64,000 nucleotides of DNA, taken from assembly GCF_036108815.1 (NCBI RefSeq), contig NZ_CP107985.1, forward strand, positions 5,828,001-5,892,000. The letters run 5' to 3'. This stretch comes from Streptomyces sp. NBC_00353 (lineage in GTDB: Bacteria > Actinomycetota > Actinomycetes > Streptomycetales > Streptomycetaceae). The translations under genes and the position numbers were made by a program. This document shows positions 15,760 to 24,389 of this stretch, piece by piece (within the stretch, counting starts at the first letter, position 1; every line of letters begins with the position of its first letter). Under the pieces are notes generated by a model. That model had not been told where the DNA came from. It ran no database searches and saw only the letters and a list, made by a program, of their open reading frames with translations.

Positions 15760-17415
15760 TCAGCGGCCGGGGGCGGACCAGGCGCGGGTGCCGCCGATCC
15801 AGGTCTCGCGTACGCCGATGGAGGCGAGTCCGGCCGGGTCCGCGGTGAGCGGGTCGCTTTCCAGGACGACGAAGTCGGCGAGCATGCCCGGGGCCAGCGC
15901 GCCCACGGCGTGTTCGCGGTGCAGGGCGCGGGCGGCCGACTCGGTGTGCGCGCGCAGACCGTCCGCCACGGGCATCCGCAGCGAGGCGTCGCCGAGGACG
16001 GTGCCGAGGACGGTGCGCCGGGTCGCGGCGGCGGAGACGGCCTCCAGCGGGGCGGGCGGGGCGACGGGGGCGTCCGAGCTGATGGCGACGGGGACGCCCG
16101 CGGTGAGGCAGGCGCCTGCCGGGTTGTAGCGGTGGCCGAGGTCACCGACGGCGGTCAGTGTGCCGTCGCCGGTGCGCAGGTGGTGCTGGGGCTGCATCAC
16201 CGGGATGACGCCCAGCCGCCCCATGCGGGCGATCTGTTCGTCGGTGGGCAGGCCCGCGTGCTCGATCCGGTGGCGCATGTCGGGGCGCTCCCGGTCGGCC
16301 TGTGCCTTCTCGACGGCGTCGAGGACCATACCGATGGCGTACGGGGACTGGGCGTGCGTGGCGGTCTGGAGCCCGGCGCGGTGGGCGCGGGTGACGAGCT
16401 CGGCGTACTCCTCCGCCGAGTGGTACAGCTGCCCGTGGTGGCAGCAGTCGGCGGCGTAGCCGTCGGGGAAGTACGCGGTCCAGCCGCCGAGCGTCCCGTC
16501 GGCGTAGAACTTGACGCCCTGGACGCGGAACAGGTCGTCACCGAAGCCGTTCACCACGCCCAGGTCGAGCGCGGTGTCGAGGAGCGCGGAGGTGAGGTAC
16601 GCGGAGACCCGCATGCGCAGGGAGCCGTCGGCGCGGGCGCGCAGATACGTCTCCATCTCGCGGCGGGACGCCTGGGCGTCGCCGACGGTGGTGACTCCGG
16701 CGGCGAGGAAGACCTCCTGGGCGCGCTGGAGGTGGTCAGCCATGATGGCGTCCGGCTCGGAGAGGTGGAAGTTCGGACCGTGGTTGCCGATCTTCACTCC
16801 GCCGGGGCCGGTGAGCAGGTCGCAGGCGGCGTCCCAGAGTTGGCCGTCGGGCTCGCCGGAGGTGAAGCGGCCGATGCTGCCGCCCTCGGGGTCGGGGGTG
16901 CCTGCGGTGACGCCGCAGGTGCGCAGGGTGTGGGAGTTGACGACACCGCCGTGACCGGAGGCGTTCATCACGTACACCTCGCGGTCGGTGGCGACGCGGT
17001 CGAGGTCGTGGCAGGTGGGGTGGCGTTGCTCGGCGAGCCTGCGGTGCTCGTAGCCGAAGCCGCGCACCGGGACTCCGGCGGGCAGTTCGCGGGCGGCGTC
17101 GGTGAGAACGGTGACGAGCGTCTCGATGTCGGGTACGCGTTCGGGCCGGCAGTCGACCCAGGCGAGCGCCTGCCCGTACATCACCGGGTGGCAGTGGGCG
17201 TCGACGAATCCGGGGTGGACGAGGCCGCCGTCGAGGTCGAGGGCCTCGTCGGGCCGGCCGCCGAGCGCGGCGCGGGCGTCTTCGGCGGTGCCGACGTGGA
17301 CGACCCGGCCGCCACGGACGGCCAGCGCCTCGGCGCGTACGGAGGTGCCGGGTGCGGCGACGGCCGCGCCGGTCACCAGGAGCGTGCGGTCGGCGTCGTC
17401 GAGGGGGTGGTGCAT
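15760..17415 (-). CDS. Amidohydrolase family protein (YtcJ-like, amidohydrolase 3)
   Basis: A 551-residue metal-dependent hydrolase. Metal ligands are visible in FVDAHCHPVMYG, in the segment GVKFYADGTLGGWTAYF, in TATHAQSPYAIGM and RHRIEHAGLPT, and SSDAPVAPPAPLE carries the final aspartate. The C-terminus returns to the composite beta-sandwich (MLADFVVLESDP). Family members hydrolyse amides or related bonds of small metabolites; the substrate is unknown. I start at the ATG at 17415 (MHHPLDDADRTLLVTG); an in-frame extension of 16 residues is possible. It shares a strand with the MHS transporter and lies beside a regulator, dehydrogenase and aldolase gene. Confidence 0.88.
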   Translation of the reverse strand: MHHPLDDADRTLLVTGAAVAAPGTSVRAEALAVRGGRVVHVGTAEDARAALGGRPDEALDLDGGLVHPGFVDAHCHPVMYGQALAWVDCRPERVPDIETLVTVLTDAARELPAGVPVRGFGYEHRRLAEQRHPTCHDLDRVATDREVYVMNASGHGGVVNSHTLRTCGVTAGTPDPEGGSIGRFTSGEPDGQLWDAACDLLTGPGGVKIGNHGPNFHLSEPDAIMADHLQRAQEVFLAAGVTTVGDAQASRREMETYLRARADGSLRMRVSAYLTSALLDTALDLGVVNGFGDDLFRVQGVKFYADGTLGGWTAYFPDGYAADCCHHGQLYHSAEEYAELVTRAHRAGLQTATHAQSPYAIGMVLDAVEKAQADRERPDMRHRIEHAGLPTDEQIARMGRLGVIPVMQPQHHLRTGDGTLTAVGDLGHRYNPAGACLTAGVPVAISSDAPVAPPAPLEAVSAAATRRTVLGTVLGDASLRMPVADGLRAHTESAARALHREHAVGALAPGMLADFVVLESDPLTADPAGLASIGVRETWIGGTRAWSAPGR

Positions 17416-17537
17416 GAGGGGCCTGCTTTCGACCGGGGGACGTCCATGAGAAGCCGTACGCACCGAGAGGTCGCAACGGCTGATTCGTTCGCATGGACGA
17501 TATGCAGCAGTCGATGCCTTGCCTAGACCCCTCGCTC

Positions 17538-17554
17538 ACAAATTTTTCGGAATG
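17538..17554. promoter_or_regulatory. Repeated AT-rich motif, copy 1 (amidohydrolase upstream region)
   Basis: ACAAATTTTTCGGAATG lies in the gap upstream of the amidohydrolase gene and closely resembles ACAATTTTGCCGAATG at 18642-18657. Both copies stand out from the GC-rich surroundings and flank the Lrp-type regulator gene, so they are candidate binding sites for it. Confidence 0.45.
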
Positions 17555-17613
17555 TGATGGCGTATTTGACTTACGTATCGTCCGACGCGGCCGCAGTGGG
17601 GCGAAGTTTCTCG

Positions 17614-18570
17614 TCAGGGCGTGTGGTTGGTCAGGTCGTAGCGCTCCTTGATCAGTTCCAGATGGATCCAGCTCTCCACTGCGCGCACACCCGCACAGGC
17701 CCGCATGTCCTCCAGCGTGTCGCGCACCGCCGTGAGGGACTCCGCGCTGATCGTTCCGACGAGCTCCGCGCGCCCCATGCAGGCGGAGAGGAACGAGACC
17801 CGGTCCCAGGCAGCCATGCGTCGCGCAACCGCATCCCGCTCGCCGTCCAGCCGTACGGCGAAACCGCACAGAAGACCCAGCCCCAGCAGCTCCGGCCGCA
17901 CCAGTGCGAGCACCTTGGCGACACCGCCGTCGAGGAGGCGCAGCGTGCGGGCGCGGGCGGCGCCGGGGGAGAGGCCCACGCGCTCGGCGAGTTCCGCGAA
18001 GGGCAGCCGCCCGTCGCGTTCCAGCTCGTCCAGGATCAGCCGGTCCGTCTCGTCCAGCTCCGGCACCTCGGGCCGGCCCGCCAGCAGATACGGGTCCTTG
18101 AGGTGCTCCAGGGAGATCAGTGGATCCACCACGTCCACACCCTTCAGGGAGCGGATGGACTCCACGGCCCGGTCCAGCTCGGCCAGTCCCTTGGTGCGCA
18201 GCTCCGCCATGACTGCGCGGCTGCCCGCGGTGAGCGTGACGAACGGCGCCTGTGGCATGGCGGCGATCGCACGGGCCACCGGCTCGGCCGGGCCGCTCAC
18301 GCCGATCGACAGGTGGGCCGATGCGGTCAGCTCCCGTACGGCGGGATGCACGACGGCCACCACCCGCACGCCGCCGCCCGCGAGCAGCCGCTGCACCCGG
18401 GCGCGGGTGGCGGGCCGGGAGAGGCCGACGCGCTGCGCCAGCGTCTCGTACGTCAGGCGGCCGTCCGTCTGCAGTTCGCGGACGACGGCCAGATCGGTGT
18501 GGTCCAGATCCACCTGAGCGCTTCCCCTCGGCTCGACTGCCCGGGCGGGAGCGCCCGGGGTGGGGTCCAT
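17614..18570 (-). CDS. Double-length Lrp/AsnC family transcriptional regulator
   Basis: A 318-residue protein containing two complete Lrp/AsnC units in tandem: winged helix plus ligand-binding domain at about 20-155 (DLDHTDLAVVRELQTDGRLTYETLAQRVG) and again at about 170-310 (ELDETDRLILDELERDGRLPFAELAERVG). Normal Lrp proteins are about 150 residues and dimerise; this layout is an intramolecular dimer. I use the ATG at 18570; a TTG at 18645 would add 25 residues without domain features. It lies between the amidohydrolase and the divergent dehydrogenase-aldolase operon and probably controls both, responding to the pathway substrate or an amino acid. Confidence 0.9.
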   Translation of the reverse strand: MDPTPGAPARAVEPRGSAQVDLDHTDLAVVRELQTDGRLTYETLAQRVGLSRPATRARVQRLLAGGGVRVVAVVHPAVRELTASAHLSIGVSGPAEPVARAIAAMPQAPFVTLTAGSRAVMAELRTKGLAELDRAVESIRSLKGVDVVDPLISLEHLKDPYLLAGRPEVPELDETDRLILDELERDGRLPFAELAERVGLSPGAARARTLRLLDGGVAKVLALVRPELLGLGLLCGFAVRLDGERDAVARRMAAWDRVSFLSACMGRAELVGTISAESLTAVRDTLEDMRACAGVRAVESWIHLELIKERYDLTNHTP

Positions 18571-18641
18571 TGTCGACCACGGGGGTGCGGGGGCCGGACC
18601 CGGATGGTGTGCGTCATCGACGATCGCATCACTATCTCTGG

Positions 18642-18657
18642 ACAATTTTGCCGAATG
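18642..18657. promoter_or_regulatory. Repeated AT-rich motif, copy 2 (dehydrogenase/regulator intergenic)
   Basis: ACAATTTTGCCGAATG is the second copy of the motif at 17538-17554. It lies between the divergent regulator and dehydrogenase genes, 75 bases before the dehydrogenase start. Confidence 0.45.
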
Positions 18658-18731
18658 AAACGTAGGTTCTGCGCGAGTGTTGCGAACGAATCATCATTGC
18701 GCGGCGCTCTGAGGAACTTGAGGAGGATGGG

Positions 18732-19712
18732 ATGAGCCGGCCCCTGGTGGTGTTCACGGACCCCGAGGAACTCGACGTCGGTCCGGGCGCACGGCTGCTG
18801 GCCGACGCGGGATTCGACACGCGCGTCGTCGGCAGTCGCGACCCGGACGCGATCGCCGCCGTCGCGCGTGACGCCGTCGCGCTGATCGTCGGCTACGCGC
18901 CCGTGGATGCCGGGCTGCTCGACCGCCTCCCCGGTGTGGGGATGCTTGCCACCATGTCCGCCGGGTACGACATGATCGACACGGCGCAGGCGCGTCGACG
19001 CGGACTGTGGGTGAGCAACCTTCCGCATGCCGCGACCGAGGACGTCGCCGTGCATGCGCTCGCCGGCGCGCTCAGTCTGGTGCGCGCGCTGCCCCAGGCC
19101 GACGCCACCGTGCGCGGCGGCGGATGGAACACCGAGTTCGCCGAAGTCCCGCGCAGGGCCGGTGAGCTGACGCTCGGACTGCTGGGCTTCGGGCGCATCG
19201 CGAGGGCTCTGGCCCGGATCGCGGCCCCCGTCTTCGGCCGCGTCGCCGCGTACGACCCGCACGCCGACGAGGCAGGGTGGCCCGACGGTGTCGAGCGGCT
19301 GAGTCTGGACGAGCTGGTCGCCGCCTCCGACGTGCTCTCCCTGCACACACCGCTGACTCCGCAGACCCGCGGCATGGTCGACGCGGTGCTGCTCGCCCGG
19401 ATGCGACCGGGCGCCTTCCTCGTGAACGTCGCCCGCGGCGAACTCGTCGACACCGTGGCCCTGCTGGCCGCCCTGGACGGCGGTCGGCTCGGGGCGGCGG
19501 CACTGGACGTGTTCCCGGTGGAACCCCCACCGCTCGACGACCCGTTGCGCAGTCACCCGCGCATCCAGCTGTCGCCGCACAGCGCCTATCTCTCCGACGC
19601 ATCGCAGCGGGCCTACGTGTGCGCACCCGCCGAGAACGTCATCGCCTGGCACCGCACCGGACGACCCCTCACCCCGGTGGTCGACCCGACCCTCGAAGGA
19701 GCCCCCTCATGA
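18732..19712 (+). CDS. D-isomer-specific 2-hydroxyacid dehydrogenase
   Basis: A 326-residue NAD-dependent dehydrogenase. The nucleotide fold carries LGLLGFGRIARALARI (G-x-G-x-x-x motif near residue 155), and the catalytic set is visible as Arg in NVARGELVD, Glu in DVFPVEPPPLDDP and His in LSPHSAYLSD. AGGAGG ends 5 bases before the ATG. The stop overlaps the aldolase start (ATGA), so the two are translationally coupled. It likely interconverts a 2-keto acid and a 2-hydroxy acid in the catabolic pathway; the specific acid is unknown. Confidence 0.92.
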   Translation: MSRPLVVFTDPEELDVGPGARLLADAGFDTRVVGSRDPDAIAAVARDAVALIVGYAPVDAGLLDRLPGVGMLATMSAGYDMIDTAQARRRGLWVSNLPHAATEDVAVHALAGALSLVRALPQADATVRGGGWNTEFAEVPRRAGELTLGLLGFGRIARALARIAAPVFGRVAAYDPHADEAGWPDGVERLSLDELVAASDVLSLHTPLTPQTRGMVDAVLLARMRPGAFLVNVARGELVDTVALLAALDGGRLGAAALDVFPVEPPPLDDPLRSHPRIQLSPHSAYLSDASQRAYVCAPAENVIAWHRTGRPLTPVVDPTLEGAPS

Positions 19713-20482
19713 CCGATGTGCAGACCGCCGACGCGACTGTCGACGAGGAGACGCGGCTGCGGTGCGAACTCGCCGCCGTATACCGGCTCGTGGCGCACTT
19801 CCGGATGACCGACCTGATCTTCACGCACATATCGCTGCGGCTTCCGGGACCTGATCACCACTTCCTCATCAACCCCTACGGCCTCCTCTTCGAGGAGATC
19901 ACCGCCTCCAACCTGGTCAAGATCGATCTGGCGGGCAACCCGGTCGAGCCCACCCCGTATCCGGTCAACCCCGCGGGCTTCGTCATCCACAGCGCGATCC
20001 ACGCCGCGCGCGAGGACGCCCACTGCGTGCTGCACACCCACACCAGGGCCGGCTGCGCCGTCGCGGCGCAGAGCGACGGACTGCTGCCGCTGAATCAGAT
20101 GTCGATGGAGTTCTACAACCGCGTCGGCTACCACGACTACGAGGGGGTCGCCCTCAACCTCGACGAGCAGAAGCGCCTGGTCGACGACATCGGCAGCCAC
20201 CCGGCGCTGATCCTGCGCAACCACGGTCTGCTGACGGTCGGCGAGAGCGCGGCCCAGGCCTTCCTGCGCATGTACTACCTGGAGAAGGCCTGCGAGATCC
20301 AGGTCACCGCGCAGGCGGGCGGCGGACCGCTGACCGTCCCCTCCCCCGAGACCTGCGAGTACACCGCCCGTCAGCTCGCGAGCGAGGCGGACGCGGACTT
20401 CCAGGACGACGGGGCCTACGAGTTGGCGTGGGCGGCCATGCTGCGCCTGCTGGACCGGGTGGCCCCGGACTACCGGGACTGA
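19709..20482 (+). CDS. Class II aldolase/adducin family protein
   Basis: A 257-residue protein of the class II aldolase/adducin head family. Zinc ligands are in VLHTHTRAGCAV (two histidines) and in LILRNHGLLTVG; the substrate-loop glutamate and INPYGLLFEEITASNLVKID are also typical. Members cleave phosphorylated sugars or 3-keto acids; the substrate is unknown, though here it is probably a hydroxy- or keto-acid given the coupled dehydrogenase. The true start is the ATG at 19709 inside the dehydrogenase stop, with GAAGGAG upstream, rather than the long open frame beginning within that gene. Confidence 0.9.
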   Translation: MTDVQTADATVDEETRLRCELAAVYRLVAHFRMTDLIFTHISLRLPGPDHHFLINPYGLLFEEITASNLVKIDLAGNPVEPTPYPVNPAGFVIHSAIHAAREDAHCVLHTHTRAGCAVAAQSDGLLPLNQMSMEFYNRVGYHDYEGVALNLDEQKRLVDDIGSHPALILRNHGLLTVGESAAQAFLRMYYLEKACEIQVTAQAGGGPLTVPSPETCEYTARQLASEADADFQDDGAYELAWAAMLRLLDRVAPDYRD

Positions 20483-20593
20483 GCGGCGCCCAGGGGGTGG
20501 CTCAGATGCGACGGCCGTGATGGCGGAGAGGCACAGTCGTCGCACAGCTCCGGGCGAGGGGACTGCCAGGTTGACGTCCTACGGTCGGGAACC

Positions 20594-21518
20594 ATGACAG
20601 CGAAACACGCGGACAAGGCGGTGACCAGGCGCAAGGCGCTGGCCATCGGTGGTGGAGTGGTAGCCGGGGTGGGAGTGGTCACCGCGGTCGGCGTCAACGC
20701 CTTCGGCTCGGACGCCACCGGGGCAACGGCGACCACCGCCGGCTCCTCGTCCGCCTCCAGCGGTCAGTGCGTGCTGATGTCCAGCGTCACCGAGGGGCCG
20801 TACTACCTGGACGGTGCGCTTGTACGGAAGGACATCACCGAGGGCAAGGACGGGGTCCCGCTCCACCTGAACATCAGCCGTCCAGGACACCACCGACTCC
20901 TGCAACCCGGTCAAGGGTGCCGCTGTCGAAATCTGGCACTGCGACGCCTGGGGCTACTACTCCGGCTACACCACGGCCAACCCCGGCGGCAGCGCGCCCT
21001 CGGAGAGCGAGGACGGCTCCACCGCGAACGACCAGACGTATCTGCGTGGCTACCGGATAGCCGACGGGAACGGTGTCGTGAAGTTCGAGACGATCATGCC
21101 TGGCTGGTACACCCCGCGTACCTGTCACATCCACGTCAAGGTGCACACCGGTGGTGAGAAGGAGGACGGCACCTACGAGGGCGGCAAGGTGAACTACACC
21201 GGCCAGCTCTTCTTCGACGACGAGACCGCCAAATCCGTCTTCGCCCTGGAGCCTTACTCCCAGCACTCCGGCTCGTACACCGCCCTGGACGACGACATGG
21301 TGTACGAGGGCAGCGGCGCCGCCGGCGGGCTGCTGACCCTGGAGCCGATCAACAAGAACAAGATCGAGAAGGGCTTCACCGGCACCATCGTCCTCGGTAT
21401 CGACCCGGACGCCGAGAATGACGGCGCCGGTGGCGGTACGCCCCCGAGCGGCGCGCCCACCGGTACGCCCCCGAGCGGCGCCCCGAGCGGTTCGCCCGAG
21501 CCGACCGCGTCCTCGTAA
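20594..21518 (+). pseudogene. Secreted intradiol ring-cleavage dioxygenase-like protein, frameshifted
   Basis: Two reading frames together encode one protein of about 307 residues. The first begins with a Tat-type signal (TRRKALAIGGGVVAGVGVV) and continues through CVLMSSVTEGPYYLDGALV; near 20873-20880 the frame must change (ATCAGCC, where ATCACC would keep frame, suggests a one-base insertion) to resume as VQDTTDSCNPVKGAAVEIWH, then GWYTPRTCHIHVKVH. The Tyr/Tyr/His/His iron ligands of intradiol dioxygenases are all present once the frames are joined. The tail is rich in Gly/Pro/Ser. Either the gene is broken or the sequence carries an error at this site. The CitG-like gene begins 3 bases after the stop. 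Confidence 0.82.
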
Positions 21519-21521
21519 CCG

Positions 21522-22316
21522 ATGGGTCGCGAGGAGGAGAGACTTGCGCGGACGGCGGTGGACGCACTGCTCGCAGAGGTCGAACTGACCCCTGAGCCCG
21601 GCCTCCCGGACGCCCGCAATGCGGACATCAGCGCCCTCCGCTGGTCGGCCCGCTCGCTGGCGCCCGGCCTCGCGGCGATGGCCGCCGCCGCCCGCCGCAC
21701 CGGTGAGCCCACCCGTACGCTGCGCGAGGAACTCGGCGCGATCGGCCGGTGCACGGAACGGTCCATGACCGTGGCGAACGGCGGCACCCCCCTTCACCAT
21801 GGGGCCGTCTGGCCGCTCGGCCTGCTCGTCGCCTCCGCCGCCCTGGTCCGCGGAACGGACGTGAAGGACATCACCGCTGTGGCCCGGCAGCTCGCCACGT
21901 TCCCCGACCGCCGCGCGCCGCGCCGCCCGACGACCGGATCGGCGGTCGCCACCCGCTACGGCGCGGCGGGCGCGCGGGGCGAAGCCCGAGCCGGCTTTCC
22001 GCACGTCCGCAGGGCAACGGCTGCCCTCGGCAGGGCCCGCGGTGCCGGGCTGCGCGAACCGCAGGCGCGGCTCGACACGCTGCTCACCGTGATGAGCACC
22101 CTTCAGGACACCGGACTCCTCTACACCGGGGGCCCGCACGGCCTGCGCGAGGTGCAGAACGGTGCCCGTGCCGTCCTCGACGCGGGCGGTACGGGCACCG
22201 AGGCAGGGTGGCGGGCCCTGCGGGACTTCGACCGGCACCTGCGTGGCCGGAACCTGAGCCCCCGGGGTAGCGCCCAGCTCCTGGCGGCCGCCCTCTTCGT
22301 CGACTTCCTCACGTGA
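21522..22316 (+). CDS. Triphosphoribosyl-dephospho-CoA synthase-like protein (CitG/MdcB family)
   Basis: A 264-residue, mainly helical protein. LTPEPGLPDARNADIS (residues 17-32) matches the ATP-binding N-terminal block of CitG/MdcB, and GTPLHHGAVWPLGLLVAS corresponds to the usual GVNTHKGAIF region, here altered. The family makes the prosthetic-group precursor of citrate lyase and malonate decarboxylase, yet no such lyase subunits occur in the window, so the function may have shifted. It is probably co-transcribed with the preceding dioxygenase-like gene. Codon use is like the neighbours. Confidence 0.75.
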   Translation: MGREEERLARTAVDALLAEVELTPEPGLPDARNADISALRWSARSLAPGLAAMAAAARRTGEPTRTLREELGAIGRCTERSMTVANGGTPLHHGAVWPLGLLVASAALVRGTDVKDITAVARQLATFPDRRAPRRPTTGSAVATRYGAAGARGEARAGFPHVRRATAALGRARGAGLREPQARLDTLLTVMSTLQDTGLLYTGGPHGLREVQNGARAVLDAGGTGTEAGWRALRDFDRHLRGRNLSPRGSAQLLAAALFVDFLT

Positions 22317-22412
22317 CTCATGCGCCCGAATGCCGGGGTCAGAGTCTTGGCCTCGGCCTTGGACACGGCCCAGAGGGGGGTGGACGCCGGCTATTGACCG
22401 GCCGAGGAGCAC

Positions 22413-22454
22413 ATGGAGGAGGCCCGGCACGCATGCGCGCCGGGCCTCCTCCAT
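22413..22454. terminator. Bidirectional terminator between CitG-like gene and argS
   Basis: A perfect 16-bp stem (ATGGAGGAGGCCCGGC at 22413-22428 with 22439-22454) and a 10-base loop lies between two convergent genes. Confidence 0.85.
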
Positions 22455-22470
22455 CGTCGTCCGGCCGTGC

Positions 22471-24246
22471 TCAGAGACGCTCGGGGGTGCGGATGCCGAG
22501 CAGCGCCATGCCCCGGTGCAGGGTGCGGGCGGTCAGGTCGCAGAGGAAGAGCCGGTTCTCGACCACCTCGGCGGGGTTGTCGTCGCTCAGCACGTGGCAC
22601 TGGTCGTAGAACGTCGTGTAGTGCGAGGCCAGCTGGTAGAGGTACGCGGCCAGCTTGTGCGGCTCGTACGTGGACGCCACCTCGGCGAGGTTTTCGCCGA
22701 ACTGGTCCAGGTGCAGGCCCAGCGCCCGCTCGGCCGGGGCCAGCTCCAGCTCCGGGTGCGCGACCGGCCGGATCTCGCCCGCCTTGCGCAGGATGGACTT
22801 GATACGGGCGTACGCGTACTGGAGGTACACGGACGTGTCGCCGTTCAGCGACACCATCTGGTCCAGGTCGAACTTGTAGTCCCGCACGGCGGACGTGGAG
22901 AGGTCGGCGTACTTCACCGCGCCGATACCGACGTACTCGCCGTTCTCGACGATCTCCTGCTCGGTCAGGCCGACCTTCTCGGCCTTCTCGCGCACGACGG
23001 CCGTCGCCCGCTCGATCGCCTCGTCCAGCAGGTCGACCAGCCGGACCGTCTCGCCCTCACGGGTCTTGAACGGCTTGCCGTCCTTGCCGAGCACCGTGCC
23101 GAACGCCAGCTGGTGCGCCTTCACGTCCTCGTTCAGCCAGCCTGCCCGGCGGGCCGTCTCGAAGACCATCTTGAAGTGGAGCGACTGCCGGGCGTCCACG
23201 ACGTACAGCAGGGTGCTCGCCTTGAGGTTCTGGACCCGGTCGCGGATCGCGGAGAGGTCGGTCGCCGCGTAGCCGTACCCGCCGTTCGTCTTCTTGACGA
23301 TCAGCGGGACCGGGTTGCCGTCCGGGCCCTTCACGTCGTCGAAGAACACGCAGAGCGCGCCCTCGGAGCGGACGGCGACGCCCGTCTCCTCCAGGATCCG
23401 GCAGGTCTCCTCGAGCATGTCGTTGTAACCGGACTCGCCGACGATGTCGGGGTCGCGGATCTCCATGTCGAGCTTGTTGAAGACCGAGTAGAAGTAGATC
23501 TTCGACTCGTCGACGAACCGCTGCCAGAGCGCGACCGTCTCCTCGTCGCCGGCCTGGAGCGCGACGACCCGGTCCCGGGAGCGGGCCTTGAACTCCTCGT
23601 CGGAGTCGAAGAGTGCCCGCGACGCCTTGTAGAGCCGGTTCAGCGAGGACATGGCGGCCTCGCCGTCCTGCTCCTCGCCGCCCCGGTGGTCGAGCTCCTG
23701 CGGGTGCTCGATCAGGTACTGGATGAGCATGCCGAACTGGGTGCCCCAGTCGCCGATGTGGTGGCGCCGGACCACGGTCTCGCCGGTGAACTCCAGGACC
23801 TCCACCATGGCGGCACCGATCACCGCGGACCGGAGGTGGCCGACGTGCATTTCCTTGGCCACGTTCGGCTGCGCGTAGTCGACGACCGTCGTGCCCGCGT
23901 TCTGCCCGTACGGCACACCGAGCCGGCCCTCGTCGTCCGCGGCGCGCGCGGCCAGGGTCTCGATGATCGCCTTGTCGCTGAGCGTGATGTTCAGGAAGCC
24001 GGGGCCGGAGACCTCGATCTCCTTGATCAGGTCGCCGGCCGGCATCGCGGACGTGACCTGGGACGCGAGCTCGCGCGGATTGCCCTTCAGCTTCTTGGCG
24101 AGGGCCAGGATCCCGTTGGCCTGGAAGTCGGCCCGGTCGCTTCGGCGCAGCAGCGGGTCCGCGGTGCCGGCATCCGGCAGAGCTGCCGTCAGGGCGTCCG
24201 CCAGCTGCTGCTGGAGCGTGGAAGCGAGGGAATTGACCGAGGCCAT
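22471..24246 (-). CDS. argS: Arginyl-tRNA synthetase
   Basis: A 591-residue class I synthetase. The HIGH-type motif reads HVGH in AQPNVAKEMHVGHLRSAVIG; the KMSKS region is the degenerate GKPFKTREGETVRLVD, normal for ArgS. The N-terminal Add-1 domain (about 1-110) and C-terminal anticodon-binding DALR domain (LYQLASHYTTFYDQC) are present. I use the ATG at 24246 giving MASVNSLAS rather than the TTG at 24276. It is divergent from lysS with about 140 bases between the two starts. Confidence 0.96.
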   Translation of the reverse strand: MASVNSLASTLQQQLADALTAALPDAGTADPLLRRSDRADFQANGILALAKKLKGNPRELASQVTSAMPAGDLIKEIEVSGPGFLNITLSDKAIIETLAARAADDEGRLGVPYGQNAGTTVVDYAQPNVAKEMHVGHLRSAVIGAAMVEVLEFTGETVVRRHHIGDWGTQFGMLIQYLIEHPQELDHRGGEEQDGEAAMSSLNRLYKASRALFDSDEEFKARSRDRVVALQAGDEETVALWQRFVDESKIYFYSVFNKLDMEIRDPDIVGESGYNDMLEETCRILEETGVAVRSEGALCVFFDDVKGPDGNPVPLIVKKTNGGYGYAATDLSAIRDRVQNLKASTLLYVVDARQSLHFKMVFETARRAGWLNEDVKAHQLAFGTVLGKDGKPFKTREGETVRLVDLLDEAIERATAVVREKAEKVGLTEQEIVENGEYVGIGAVKYADLSTSAVRDYKFDLDQMVSLNGDTSVYLQYAYARIKSILRKAGEIRPVAHPELELAPAERALGLHLDQFGENLAEVASTYEPHKLAAYLYQLASHYTTFYDQCHVLSDDNPAEVVENRLFLCDLTARTLHRGMALLGIRTPERL

Positions 24247-24389
24247 GGGACGGCTGCCGTTTCCGTAGGGGTACAAGGGATCACGCCCAGTATCCCACGC
24301 ACTGTAAAGCCGTTTTCGCGCTGCCGGTGGGACCTGGGAGAATGGGCGGTGCCCCTACGAGCCCTACCAGAGAGAAGGACGTGCCGACC

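Noticed and set aside
17416..17463. Longer amidohydrolase start at 17463
   Set aside because: The extra 16 residues are not family-like and lie in an AT-rich promoter region.
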